DNA from: Paraburkholderia kururiensis JCM 10599 = LMG 19447
GTDB taxonomy: Bacteria; Pseudomonadota; Gammaproteobacteria; Burkholderiales; Burkholderiaceae
Assembly (NCBI RefSeq): GCF_003986935.1
Contig: NZ_RJZE01000028.1
Location: 1 to 64,000 of the forward strand
DNA length: 64,000 nucleotides
Reading direction: 5' to 3'
Positions within the stretch are counted from its first letter, which is position 1. Every line of letters begins with the position of its first letter. The position numbers and the translations under genes were made by a program. Under the pieces are notes generated by a model. The model did no database searches, had not been told where the DNA came from, and saw only the letters and a list, made by a program, of their open reading frames with translations. This document shows, piece by piece, positions 43,529-57,750 of the stretch.

Positions 43529-43982
43529 AGCGCGGCGACGCGTAACAGGCCACCAGCGGGTCACCGGCAGGTCACCGACAGATCACCGGCGTGGGCCGGC
43601 GGCCCGTGTAAAACGCGCCCTGGCTGCGCCAGTTTTACCGCGCGACGTTCGCTCACGCGCCTTCTTTCCGCTCCCATCCATTCCATCCCGGCCTTCGACG
43701 CCCCTTGCACGGCGAAGGCCACTCGCTCGTGCGTGGCTCCCGTGCCTCTGCGCGCGAATGCTTTGGCACGTCCCTTGCTGTCTCAACGCTGCCGAAGGAG
43801 CACGCCGGCAGCCGCAAATACGGTCGGAAATGCTCCGGCGACACGCCGTTGTATGAACTACATTTGACGAGTACGCGCACGGCCCCGGGCAGTGCGCGGG
43901 CTCGCCTCCCTGGAAGCCCAACAGGCGTTGTGATCGCACGCGCTGTGCATCCACACCGCACGAAGAAACTGGGATACGACCG
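43529..43982. other. Intergenic region upstream of the glucan-trehalose cluster
   Basis: No gene is supported. It holds four 11-base units of the type GGTCACCGGCA (43548-43591), a GGGCC/GGCCC hairpin (43593-43605) and a terminator (43620-43636). The remaining 340 bases must hold the promoter of the seven-gene cluster. A TTGACG at 43864 has no matching -10. Confidence 0.55.
43620..43636 (+). terminator. Small terminator hairpin after DUF1345
   Basis: CTGGC and GCCAG around TGC, followed by TTTT. GTAAAAC further left and GTTTTAC right of the stem extend the symmetry. Confidence 0.5.
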
Positions 43983-46900
43983 ATGGAATTTCCCCACGCC
44001 TATGCGCCGCGTATCTACTTCGTTCACTCCGTTCTTGTCGGGCCATTCGAAGCGTGGCCTGCCCAGTTCGCCCATGCCGCCGCGCTCGGGTTCGACCACG
44101 TCCTGATCGGTGGATTGTTCCAGCCAGGCCGGGCCGGACATGCGCTGATCGTCGGCGATCACGCGCGCCTTCATCCCGTTTTCGACACGGTGCAGCCCGC
44201 CACGGAAGCACTGCGCGAACTCGCCGATGCCGCAAGCGAACACGGCCTCACGCTGCTCGCCGATCTCGCGATCGATCGCGTGGCCGCAGACGGTGCGTTG
44301 TTCGCCGCTCACGCCGACTGGTTTCATCCATTCGAGGCCGAGGAAGCGCGGCTCGACCCGCGTCACGGTCATCGCGACGACAACGTTGCCTACGCGAATT
44401 TCAGCGCGAGCACCGCGAGCGGCGAAGGTCCGCTCGTGGACTGGTGGACGCAGCAGTTGATCGCGCTGGGCGAAGCGGGCGTGGGCGGCTTTCGTTTCGA
44501 CTCGCCGCATTGCGTGCCGGCTGCGGTGTGGCGGCGTCTGATCCGGCAAGCGCGTGCGCGCGTGCCGTCCATGCGTTTTCTCGCGGCCACACCAGGGCTT
44601 GCGCGTCATGACGTGGCCGCGCTGGAAGGCGTGGGTTTCGACAGCGTGTTTTCGTCGCTGCGCTGGTGGGACTATCGTTCGAGCTGGCTCACCGAAGAAC
44701 ACGCCGCGCTGCGCCGCGTCGCCGCGCCCATTGCGTTTCCCGAAGCACCGTACGGCACGCGCCTGCGCAACGACTTCGCGGATGCCGCGGACGCGAGCAT
44801 CGTCGAGCGCGCGTATCGCCGCGCGCTGTACACGGCCGCATCGGTTGGCACGGGCTGGCTCATGCCGATGGGCTTCGAGTACGGCGTCGCCGAGCCCATC
44901 GCGTTCACACGCGGCAGCGCCGGCCACTTCGCACACGCGTGCACGAACGCACCGTTCGACCTCTCCACGCACGTGACGCACGCCAACGCCTTGCAGCGCG
45001 ACACCCTGGCGCTGGATACGAGCGGCGAGCTACGCCTGTTGAGCAGCCCAGCTGCACCGGTCGCGGCGTTACTGCGCGGCGACCACGCCGACTTGCGAGA
45101 CGCGCAGGAAGCGGTGCTGATCGTGGTGAATCCCGAACTGGCCGCGCCGGTCCACGCCGATCCCGCGCGCTTTCTGGATGGTGTGCCCGGCGCCTTCACG
45201 CGGTTTCTTTCGCTCGACGCCGTGGCGTCGGCGCGTGGCGCATTCGCAGGCCAGCAGCCCGCCACCGACGCCGATACCGATACCGATACAACGGCCGTGC
45301 CCGAACAATCGACACGCGCATCGCAGTCGCAACGGCAATCGCAGTCCGCCACCGACGCGCCGCCCACGCACACAGCAATGCCGAACAAAGAGGCCGCAAA
45401 CAAAGCCGCGGCAACGAGCAAAGCGTCGAAGACAAAGATCTCAGGTACCAACGTCGCCAGCACCGCGCAGGTATCGACAAAGACCAGGGCCAACGTCGAA
45501 GCGCCCCACCAGGCCAACACCGCCCCCATGCCGCAGCCGCTCGCCGCATTCACGCTCGCGGCCGGCGCATGCCGGTTGTTCGCCGCGGTGGCCGACCCGC
45601 CCGTGAATCTCGCGCCGCCGCTCGACAAACCGAAGGACCGCAAGAGCGGCCACAAGACCGTGCTCGATGCCATCGCCGCGCCGCGCATCGCCATCGAAAG
45701 CGTGTCGCCCGCCGTTGATCACGGCCGCTTCGTCGCGAAGCGCGTGGTGGGCGAACGCGTCGAGGTGAAGGCCGCGATCTTCGCGGAAGGTCACGACCGC
45801 ATCGCCGCCGCCGTGATCTGGCGCGCCGCCGACGAAACCGCCTGGCACGAAGCGCCCATGACCGCCACGCAACCCGCGGGCACCGACCTCTGGACCGCCC
45901 GCATTCCGCTTGAACGCGTAGGCCGTCACGAATTCACCGTGATCGCGTGGCGCGACGACTTCGCCTCGCTCGTCGACCATGTGCAGAAGAAGCTGAACGC
46001 GGGCCAGTCCATCGATCTCGAACTGCAGGAAGGCGCGCATCTGCTCGCGCTCGTGCTGGCCGAAGCGGAGACTGCCGAAGGCGCGGACACCGCCGCACTC
46101 GAACGCATCGTCAAGCACTACGCGAAGGCGCATGGCGACGACCGCCGCGACCTGCTGCTCGCGCCCGTCACAGCAGCGGCCGTTGCGGCGGCGCGCCACC
46201 GGCCGTTCCTCTCGCGCGACCCGCTCGTCTATCGCATCGACGCCGAACGCGCCGAAGCCCGCTTTGCCAGCTGGTACGAGATCTTCCCGCGCTCCATGAG
46301 CGACGACGAATCGCGCCACGGCACCTTCGACGACGTCATCGCCAAGCTGCCGCGCATTCGCGACATGGGCTTCGACGTGTTGTACTTCCCGCCCATTCAT
46401 CCCATTGGCCTTGCCAACCGCAAGGGCCGCAACAACACGCTTAACGCAGAGCCCGGCGACGTAGGCAGCCCTTACGCGATCGGCGCAGCGGAAGGCGGCC
46501 ACACCGCCGTGCATCCGCAGCTGGGCACGCTCGACGACTTTCGTCGCATGCTGGCCGCCGCGCACGCGCACGGCCTCGAAATCGCGCTGGATTTCGCGAT
46601 TCAGTGCTCGCCGGATCACCCGTGGCTCGGGGAACATCCCACGTGGTTCGCGTGGCGCCCGGACGGCACGCTGCGCTACGCGGAAAATCCGCCGAAGAAG
46701 TATCAGGACATCGTGAACCCGGACTTCTACGCGCACGACGCGAAGCCCGACCTGTGGCTCGCGCTGCGCGACGTGATCCTGTTCTGGATCGACGCGGGCG
46801 TGCGCATCTTCCGCGTGGACAATCCGCACACGAAGCCGCTGCCGTTCTGGGAATGGATGATCGGCGACGTGCGCGCGCGTCACCCCGACGTGCTCTTTCT

Positions 46901-47731
46901 CTCCGAAGCGTTCACGCGCCCGCGCTTGATGTACCGGCTCGCGAAGATCGGTTTCTCGCAGTCGTACACGTACTTCACATGGCGCGAGTCGAAGCGCGAC
47001 TTCACCGAATACCTCACCGAACTCACGCAGACCGAAGTGCGCGAATTCTTCCGGCCGAACTTCTTCGTCAACACGCCGGACATCAACCCACGGCATTTGC
47101 AGTCGTCGGGGCGCTCGGGCTTTCTGATTCGCGCGGCGCTGGCCGCCACGCTCTCGGGCCTGTGGGGCGTGTACAGCGGCTTCGAACTCTGCGAGGCGCG
47201 CGCGCTGCCCAACAGCGAGGAATATCTGGATTCCGAGAAGTACCAGCTGCGCGCGTGGGACTGGAACCGGCCCGGCAACATCGTGGCCGAAATCGCCGCG
47301 CTCAACCGTGTGCGCCGCGCCAATCCGGCGCTGCACACGCACCTGGGCATCACGTTCCTGCCCGCGCACAACGAGCACATTCTGTGTTTCGAGAAGGCCA
47401 CCGAGGCACGCGACAACGTGATCGTCGTCGCGATCAACCTCGACCCGTTCAACGAGCAGGGCGCCGATTTCGAACTCTCGTGGCACACGTTCCACCACTG
47501 GCATCTGGACGATCACGCCCGCTTGAAGGTGGTGGAGGAAACGAGCGGCGAGCACTTCGAATGGCACGGACGCTGGCAGCACGTGAGGCTCGATCCCGGC
47601 AGGCGGCCCTTTGCGATCTGGCGCATCGAGCCGGCGCAAGGTTTGCCGCGCATCGAACCGGTCGAACCAGAAGCCGCCGACCTCACCCGCCACCCCGAAC
47701 TCAGCCCGAATTTCCCGAACGAAGGTGCGAC

Positions 47732-47735
<4 letters not shown>
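43983..47735 (+). CDS. glgE: Maltosyltransferase GlgE with extra N-terminal GH13-like module
   Basis: Transfers maltose from maltose-1-phosphate to the end of alpha-1,4-glucan. The canonical GlgE lies at about residues 561-1235: an N-terminal beta domain (IESVSPAVDHGRFVAKRVVG), then the GH13 barrel with nucleophile D946 in FRVDNPHTKPLPFWEW and acid/base E975 in FLSEAFTRP. The first 560 residues form a second barrel-like module: D173 in GFRFDSPH aligns with the nucleophile, but the acid/base position is A202 (FLAATPG), so it is probably inactive. A low-complexity Gln/Ser/Ala/Thr linker (about 419-517) interrupts its final beta part. At 1250 residues it is nearly twice the mycobacterial enzyme. 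First gene of the cluster; its TGA overlaps the treS start (ATGA). Confidence 0.95.
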
Positions 47736-51215
<3,480 letters not shown>

Positions 51216-51223
<8 letters not shown>

Positions 51224-53432
51224 ACGCGATCCCTCTGCCGGCCTGCACGCGGTCGATGTCGAAGCGATTGTCGACGCCCGCCATCCCGATCCGTTCTCGC
51301 AACTCGGCCTGCACTGGACCGACAACGGTCCCGCCGTGCGCGCGATGCTGCCCAACGCGGCGCGCGTCACCGTGATTGCGCGCGCCGATGGCCGCGTGAT
51401 CGGCGAACTCGCGCCGCTTCATCCCAACGGCCTCTTCGCAGGCTTCGTGGAAGAAGCCGTGCCGTACCGGCTGCGTATCGACTGGCACGGCGTCGAGCAG
51501 GAAATCGAAGACACGTACTCGTTCGGCCCGATACTCGGCGACGAACCCTTGCAGCGGCTCGCGCACGGCGACCCGTATGCGGTGCTCGAATGCCTGGGCG
51601 CGCGGCCCATGGAAATCGACGGCGTGCCGGGAGTGCGCTTCGCGGTGTGGGCGCCGAACGCGCGGCGGGTTTCCGTGGTGGGCGACTTCAACTCGTGGGA
51701 CGGGCGCCGCCACCCCATGCGGCTGCGGCACAACGCGGGCGTCTGGGAACTGTTCGTGCCGCGCGTCGCGGCCGGTGCGCGCTACAAGTACGAACTGCTC
51801 TCGCGCGAAGGCTATCCGCTGCCGCTCAAGGCCGACCCGTGCGCCATGCAGACCGAACGGCCGCCCGCCACGGGTTCGGTGGTGGCGAAGGTGGACGAGA
51901 TCGACGGCTTTGCCTGGACCGATCATGAATGGATGCAGTCGCGCGGCGCGCGGCAGAACGCGCAGCAGCCATTGACCATCTACGAGGTCCATCCCGAATC
52001 GTGGCTGCGCGTGAACGAGGAAGACCGGCGCGGGCTCACGTGGCCCGAGCTTGCGGAGCGGCTCATTCCGTACGCGAAGAGCATGGGCTTCACGCACATC
52101 GAATTCCTGCCCATTGCCGAGCATCCGTTCGGCGGGTCCTGGGGCTATCAGCCGCTTTCGCAGTTCGCGCCTTCCGCGCGATTCGGCTCGCCGGAGCAGT
52201 TCGCGGCCTTCGTGAACCGCGCCCACGAAGAAGGGCTCGGCGTGATTCTCGACTGGGTGCCCGCGCATTTTCCGAACGACCCGCACGGCCTCGTCTCGTT
52301 CGACGGCACGCCGCTCTACGAGCACGCCGACCCGCGCGAGGGCTATCACCAGGACTGGAACACGATGATCTACAACCTCGGCCGCAACGAGGTCAGTGCG
52401 CACCTGGTGGCGTCGGCGCTCGCGTGGCTCAAGCGCTATCACGTGGACGGGCTGCGCGTGGACGCGGTGGCGTCCATGCTCTATCGCGACTACTCGCGTG
52501 CAGCGGACCAGTGGGTGCCGAACATCTATGGTGGGCGCGAGAACCTGGAGTCCATCGCGTTTCTCAAGCGGCTCAACCACGAGGTGCGCTACGTGCCGGG
52601 AGCGCCCGGCGCGATTACGGTAGCGGAGGAATCCACGGCGTGGCCGGGCGTCACGTCGCGCATCGAAGACGGCGGCCTCGGCTTCGACTTCAAATGGAAC
52701 ATGGGCTGGATGCACGACACGCTCCACTACATGCACGAAGACCCGGTGTACCGGCGCTACCACCATCACAACATGACCTTCGGCATGGTCTACGCGTATT
52801 CGGAGCGCTTCGTGCTGCCGCTTTCGCACGACGAGGTGGTGCACGGCAAAGGGTCGCTGCTCGGCAAGATGCCGGGCGACCGCTGGCAGCGCTTCGCAAA
52901 CCTGCGCGCGTATTTCGGTTTCATGTGGACGCATCCCGGCAAGAAGCTGCTCTTCATGGGCGGCGAGTTCGCGCAGATGGCCGAGTTCGATCACGACGGC
53001 TCGCCGCACTGGCATCTGCTCGACGACCCGCTGCATCGCGGCGTGCAGAAGCTCGTGCGCGACCTCAACCACCTTTATCACGACGAGCCGGCGCTCTACG
53101 CACTGGATAGCGACCCGGGCGGCTTCGAATGGATCATCGGCGACGACACGGCAAACAGCGTGTTCGCCTGGCGCCGCGTGGACGGCGCGGGCCGCGAGAT
53201 CGTGACCGTCTGCAACTTCACGCCGGTGCCGCGCGAGGGCTACCGCGTGGGCCTGCCGCGCGCGGGCCACTGGGCCGAAGTGCTCAACACCGACGCGGCC
53301 CTGTACGGCGGATCGAACATGGGCAATGCCGGGCTCGTGGTCACGCAGGACATTGCGAGCCACGGCAAGCCGCAGTCCGCCGCGCTCGTTCTGCCGCCGC
53401 TCGCCACCATCGTGTTGCGCGCACAGCCGTGA
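51216..53432 (+). CDS. glgB: 1,4-alpha-glucan branching enzyme
   Basis: Introduces alpha-1,6 branches into the glucan made by GlgE. At 738 residues it is the full-length type with two N-terminal beta domains (CBM48: VRFAVWAPNARRVSVVGDFN, WDGRRHPM). The GH13 barrel holds the nucleophile D416 (GLRVDAVASMLYRDY), acid/base E471 (VAEES) and SHDEVVHGKGSL. GGAGGCGATC precedes the ATG, which overlaps the treS-mak stop by 8 bases. No glgC or glgA accompanies it, so it serves the GlgE route here. Confidence 0.97.
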
Positions 53433-53532
53433 AGGCGGGCTTTTCTGAACACAGAACAGGCAAGACACAAGCGACGCACGCGCTACACCGAAGCGTCGCC
53501 CACTGAACAACTGACAAGAGGAAATCGGGTTC

Positions 53533-55794
53533 ATGTCGAACATCCTGCCGGACCGGCTTCAGCCGGGTGCGCCTTACCCGCTCGGAGCCACCTGGGACGG
53601 ACTCGGCACCAACTTCGCGGTCTTCTCGGCGAACGCGTGGCGCATCGAGCTGTGCCTGTTCGATCCCACGGGCCGCAAGGAAATCTCGCGCTACACGCTG
53701 CCCGAATGCACGGACGAGGTGTGGCACGGCTATTTGCCCGGCGCGCATCCGGGCACCGTGTATGGGTTTCGCGCGCATGGTCCGTATCAGCCGCAGCACG
53801 GCCACCGCTTCAATCCGCACAAGCTGCTGCTGGACCCGTATGCGCGGCGCCTCGTCGGCCAGTTCCGCTGGTCTGACGCGCTCTTCAGCTATCGCGTGCA
53901 TTCGAACCGGCTGGACCTTTCCATCGACCGCCGCGACTCCGCGCCTGCCATGCCCAAATGCGTGGTGGACGACAGCACCTTCGACTGGTCGCACGACGCG
54001 CGCCCCAACGTACCGTGGGGCAGCAGCGTAATTCTCGAGACGCACCTGCGCGGCATCACCATGCAGCGCGAAGATTTGCGTCCTCACGAGCGCGGCACCT
54101 TCGCGGGCCTGACGGCGCCGGGCGTGATCGAGCATCTGCAAAAGCTGGGCGTGACCGCCGTGGAGTTGATGCCCGTGCATGCGTTCCTGCACGACCGCTT
54201 TCTCGTGGCGCGCGGCCTGCACAACTACTGGGGCTACAACACCGCGGCGTTCTTCGCGCCGGAGCCCGGCTATCTCTCCACGCATCATCCCGACGAAATG
54301 CGCATCGCGATCCGGCAACTGCATGCGGCCGGCATCGAGGTCATTCTCGACGTGGTCTACAACCACACCTGCGAAGGCAACGAACTGGGGCCTACGGTGT
54401 GCTGGCGCGGGCTCGACAACGCGAGCTACTACCGGCTCATTCCCGGCGACGAACGGCACCATATCAACGACACGGGCTGCGGCAACACGCTCAATCTCTC
54501 GCATCCGCGCGTGTTGCAGATGGTGATGGATTCGCTGCGCTACTGGGCTACCTCGTACAACGTGGACGGCTTTCGCTTCGATCTGGGCGTGACGCTGGGC
54601 CGCGAGTCCACGGGCTTCGACCCGGGCTCCGGCTTCTTCGACGTACTGCGCCAGGACCCGGTGCTCTCGCAATGCAAGCTCATCTCGGAGCCGTGGGACA
54701 TCGGTCCCGGCGGCTATCAGCTGGGCAATCTGCCGCCTGGCTTCGGGGAATGGAACGACCGCTTTCGCGACAGCGTGCGGCGCTACTGGCGCGGCGACCC
54801 CGGCCAGCGGCCCGATCTCGCCGCGCGGCTCACGGGCTCCGCGGACTTCTTCAACCGGCGCTTTCGCAAGCCGTGGTCGTCGGTCAACTTCGTCACCTCG
54901 CACGACGGCTTTACGCTGACGGACCTGGTTTCCTACACGCACAAGCACAACGAGGCGAACGGCGAAGGCAACAACGACGGCCACAACGAAAACTGGAGCG
55001 CGAACTGGGGCGCCGAAGGCGCCACCGACGACCCCGCGGTGCGCGAAACGCGCGAACGCGTGTCCCGATCCATGCTCGCGACGCTGCTGATCGCGCTCGG
55101 CACGCCGATGCTGCTCTCCGGTGACGAAGCATGCCGAACGCAGCAAGGGAACAACAACGCGTACTGTCAGGACAACGCGCTGTCGTGGTACAACTGGTCG
55201 CTTGCCGCCTCCGACGAAGGACGCAAGATGACGGTGTTCGTCGCGCGCGCCGTTGCGCTGCGCAAGAACCACCCGCTACTGCGCGAAACGCGTTTTCTGT
55301 TCGGCGATCGCGAAGTGCTGCCGGGCGTCTACGACATCGGCTGGTTCGACGAACGCGGCGACCCGCTTTCGATCGAAGCCTGGCAGGACCCCGAAGGGCG
55401 CGCGTTCACGCTGCGCCGCGCGGGCCAGGCACTGGACGGCGAAACGGAAGTGCTGCTCATGATGCTCAACGCATCGGGCGACGCGCTCACGTTCACGCCG
55501 CCCCCGCCGCATCTGGAATGGCACGTGCTGCTGGATACGGCGGAACCCGAGGCGCCGGAGCGGCCGCTCGGCGCGACGGAACTCAAGGTGGCCGCGCACA
55601 CGATGGTCGTGCTGGGCGCGCGGCCATCAGGCGAGGCGGACTGGCAGACAGGCTGGATGCCGGGTGCCCAGCATGGCGAACGATTGCTCACCGCCCTGCC
55701 GCCCGACCCCGGCACGCTCTCGCCCGACGATACAGACGACGGTCACGCGCCGCCGCCCATCAGCCACCGCAACGAACCGCCGCACGAGGCGTAG
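53533..55794 (+). CDS. glgX: Glycogen debranching enzyme GlgX/TreX
   Basis: Hydrolyses alpha-1,6 branch points, releasing linear maltodextrins. 753 residues: N-terminal CBM48 (PLGATWDGLGTNFAVFSANA), then the GH13 isoamylase-type barrel with GLHNYWGYNTAAFFAPEPGY, nucleophile D350 (GFRFDLGVTLGRE), acid/base in LISEPWDIGPGGYQ and NFVTSHDGFTLTDLVSY. In clusters with TreY and TreZ this enzyme is often called TreX. The 100-base gap after glgB is the largest within the cluster and might hold a weak promoter; AAGAGGAAA gives its ribosome site. The C-terminal 50 residues are disordered. Confidence 0.96.
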   Translation: MSNILPDRLQPGAPYPLGATWDGLGTNFAVFSANAWRIELCLFDPTGRKEISRYTLPECTDEVWHGYLPGAHPGTVYGFRAHGPYQPQHGHRFNPHKLLLDPYARRLVGQFRWSDALFSYRVHSNRLDLSIDRRDSAPAMPKCVVDDSTFDWSHDARPNVPWGSSVILETHLRGITMQREDLRPHERGTFAGLTAPGVIEHLQKLGVTAVELMPVHAFLHDRFLVARGLHNYWGYNTAAFFAPEPGYLSTHHPDEMRIAIRQLHAAGIEVILDVVYNHTCEGNELGPTVCWRGLDNASYYRLIPGDERHHINDTGCGNTLNLSHPRVLQMVMDSLRYWATSYNVDGFRFDLGVTLGRESTGFDPGSGFFDVLRQDPVLSQCKLISEPWDIGPGGYQLGNLPPGFGEWNDRFRDSVRRYWRGDPGQRPDLAARLTGSADFFNRRFRKPWSSVNFVTSHDGFTLTDLVSYTHKHNEANGEGNNDGHNENWSANWGAEGATDDPAVRETRERVSRSMLATLLIALGTPMLLSGDEACRTQQGNNNAYCQDNALSWYNWSLAASDEGRKMTVFVARAVALRKNHPLLRETRFLFGDREVLPGVYDIGWFDERGDPLSIEAWQDPEGRAFTLRRAGQALDGETEVLLMMLNASGDALTFTPPPPHLEWHVLLDTAEPEAPERPLGATELKVAAHTMVVLGARPSGEADWQTGWMPGAQHGERLLTALPPDPGTLSPDDTDDGHAPPPISHRNEPPHEA

Positions 55795-55827
55795 GCGCCT
55801 CGCAGCAAACACACGATGGGATGAATC

Positions 55828-57750
55828 ATGTCCGAATCTGCGATGGATCCCAACACGCGCCGCTATGCGCATTGCCTGCCGCTCGGCGCGCAGCTCGTGG
55901 GCGCCGGCAGCGACAAGCCGCACACGCGCTTTCGTCTGTGGGCGCCGTCGTGCGAGTCGGTGCAGTTGCAGCTGGAAGGCGGCTGCAATGGCAGCGGTGA
56001 TGCTGCGCTCGTCGATATGCAGCCGGCCGGCAACGGCTGGTTCGAAGCCGAAACGGCGTGCGGCGCAGGCACGCTGTATCGCTACCGCATCAACGGCGAG
56101 CTGGCGATACCCGACCCGGCCTCGCGCTTCCAGCCGCAGGACGTGCATGGCCCGAGCGAAGTAATCGACCCGCGCTCATACCACTGGCAGCACGCACACT
56201 GGCAAGGCAGGCCCTGGGAAGAGACGGTGCTTTACGAACTGCACGTGGGCACGCTGGGCGGTTACGCGGGCGTGACGAAGCGGCTCGCGGCGCTCGCGGA
56301 AGTGGGCGTGACCGCCATCGAACTCATGCCGCTCAACGAATTCCCCGGCGCGCGCAACTGGGGCTACGACGGCGTGCTGCCCTACGCGCCCGATTCGGCC
56401 TACGGGCGGCCCGAGGACCTCAAGGCGCTCATCGACGCGGCGCATGGCTTGGGCCTCATGGTGTTTCTCGACGTGGTCTACAACCACTTCGGTCCAGACG
56501 GCAATTACCTCCAGCAATACGCCAAGCCGTTCTTCAAGGACGGCTCGCACACGCCGTGGGGCCAGGCCATCGACTTCGACCGCATGGAGGTGCGCGATTT
56601 CTTCTGCGAGAACGCGCTCTACTGGCTCAACGAATACCGCTTCGACGGACTGCGCATCGACGCCGTGCACGCCATCGATAACGACGGCTGGCTGCGCGAG
56701 CTCGCCGATCACGTTCACGCGCGTGTGGAGCCTGGCCGCCACGTGCATCTCGTGCTGGAAAACGAGCGCAATCATGCGAGCCTGCTCGAATCGCACTTCA
56801 ACGCCCAGTGGAACGACGACGCGCACAACGTGCTGCACGTCATGCTGACCGGCGAGACGGAGGGCTACTACCAGTCGTATGCCGAGGCCCCGGCGCGCAA
56901 GCTCGCGCGCGTGCTGAGCGAAGGCTTCGCGTATCAGGGCGACCCCTCGCCCGCGCACGACGGCGCTCCGCGCGGCGAGCCGAGCGGCCACCTGCGGCCC
57001 ACGGCGTTCGTGATGTTTTTGCAGAACCACGATCAGATCGGCAACCGCGCGTTCGGCGAACGGCTGCGCATGCTCTGCCAGGACGACCCCGTGCGGGCGG
57101 CCACGGCGCTGATGCTGCTCTCGCCGCAGATTCCGCTGCTCTTCATGGACGAGGAGTACGGATCGAAGCAGCCGTTCCTGTTCTTCACCGACTACACCGG
57201 CGAACTTGCGAGCGCTGTGCGCGAAGGCCGGCGCCGCGAGTTCGCGCGCTTCTCCGCGTTTGCCGACCCCGAGCGGCGCGCGCAGATTCCCGACCCGAAC
57301 GGCCCGGCCACGTTCGCGGCCTCGTCGCCGCCGCGCGGCGACCCTGTCGCGCATGCAAGCGGCGAGCGGCTCGAATGGATGCACTTCTACAAGTCGGCGC
57401 TCGCGGTGCGCGCGAAGCTGATTACGCCGCGGCTCGCTCATGCGAAGACCGCGGGCGCCAGCGTGCTCAAGGCACGCGACGGCAACGAAGCGCTTGCCGT
57501 CATCGCGCGCTGGCGCCTCTCCGATGGCGAAACGCTGACCCTCGCGCTGAACCTGGGCGACGACGACGTGCCGCTTGCCGAATTGCCCGCGGGCAAGGTG
57601 ATCTTCGAAACGCCGCCGCGCGCCCGCGATCACGTGCGCGACCACGCGTTGCCCGCGTATGCCTGCGTAGCGTGGCTCACCGGCGACGTCTGCGAATACG
57701 CATTGGGCCACGACGCCCGGCGCGCCGAACCCGGGGAGCCCAACACGTGA
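55828..57750 (+). CDS. treZ: Malto-oligosyltrehalose trehalohydrolase
   Basis: Releases trehalose from the malto-oligosyltrehalose made by TreY. 640 residues, with an N-terminal beta domain (TRFRLWAPSCESVQLQLEGG), then the barrel with YELHVGTLGGYAGV, ELMPLNEFPGARNWGYDGV, nucleophile D278 (GLRIDAVHAIDN), acid/base in HLVLENERNH and FLQNHDQIGNRAFG. The GTGA at the end couples it to malQ. It lies 33 bases after glgX. All catalytic residues are present. Confidence 0.96.
   Translation: MSESAMDPNTRRYAHCLPLGAQLVGAGSDKPHTRFRLWAPSCESVQLQLEGGCNGSGDAALVDMQPAGNGWFEAETACGAGTLYRYRINGELAIPDPASRFQPQDVHGPSEVIDPRSYHWQHAHWQGRPWEETVLYELHVGTLGGYAGVTKRLAALAEVGVTAIELMPLNEFPGARNWGYDGVLPYAPDSAYGRPEDLKALIDAAHGLGLMVFLDVVYNHFGPDGNYLQQYAKPFFKDGSHTPWGQAIDFDRMEVRDFFCENALYWLNEYRFDGLRIDAVHAIDNDGWLRELADHVHARVEPGRHVHLVLENERNHASLLESHFNAQWNDDAHNVLHVMLTGETEGYYQSYAEAPARKLARVLSEGFAYQGDPSPAHDGAPRGEPSGHLRPTAFVMFLQNHDQIGNRAFGERLRMLCQDDPVRAATALMLLSPQIPLLFMDEEYGSKQPFLFFTDYTGELASAVREGRRREFARFSAFADPERRAQIPDPNGPATFAASSPPRGDPVAHASGERLEWMHFYKSALAVRAKLITPRLAHAKTAGASVLKARDGNEALAVIARWRLSDGETLTLALNLGDDDVPLAELPAGKVIFETPPRARDHVRDHALPAYACVAWLTGDVCEYALGHDARRAEPGEPNT

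Noticed and set aside
43653..43982. Minus-strand frame upstream of glgE as a gene
   Set aside because: It continues antisense through glgE and lacks a signal, motif or ribosome site.
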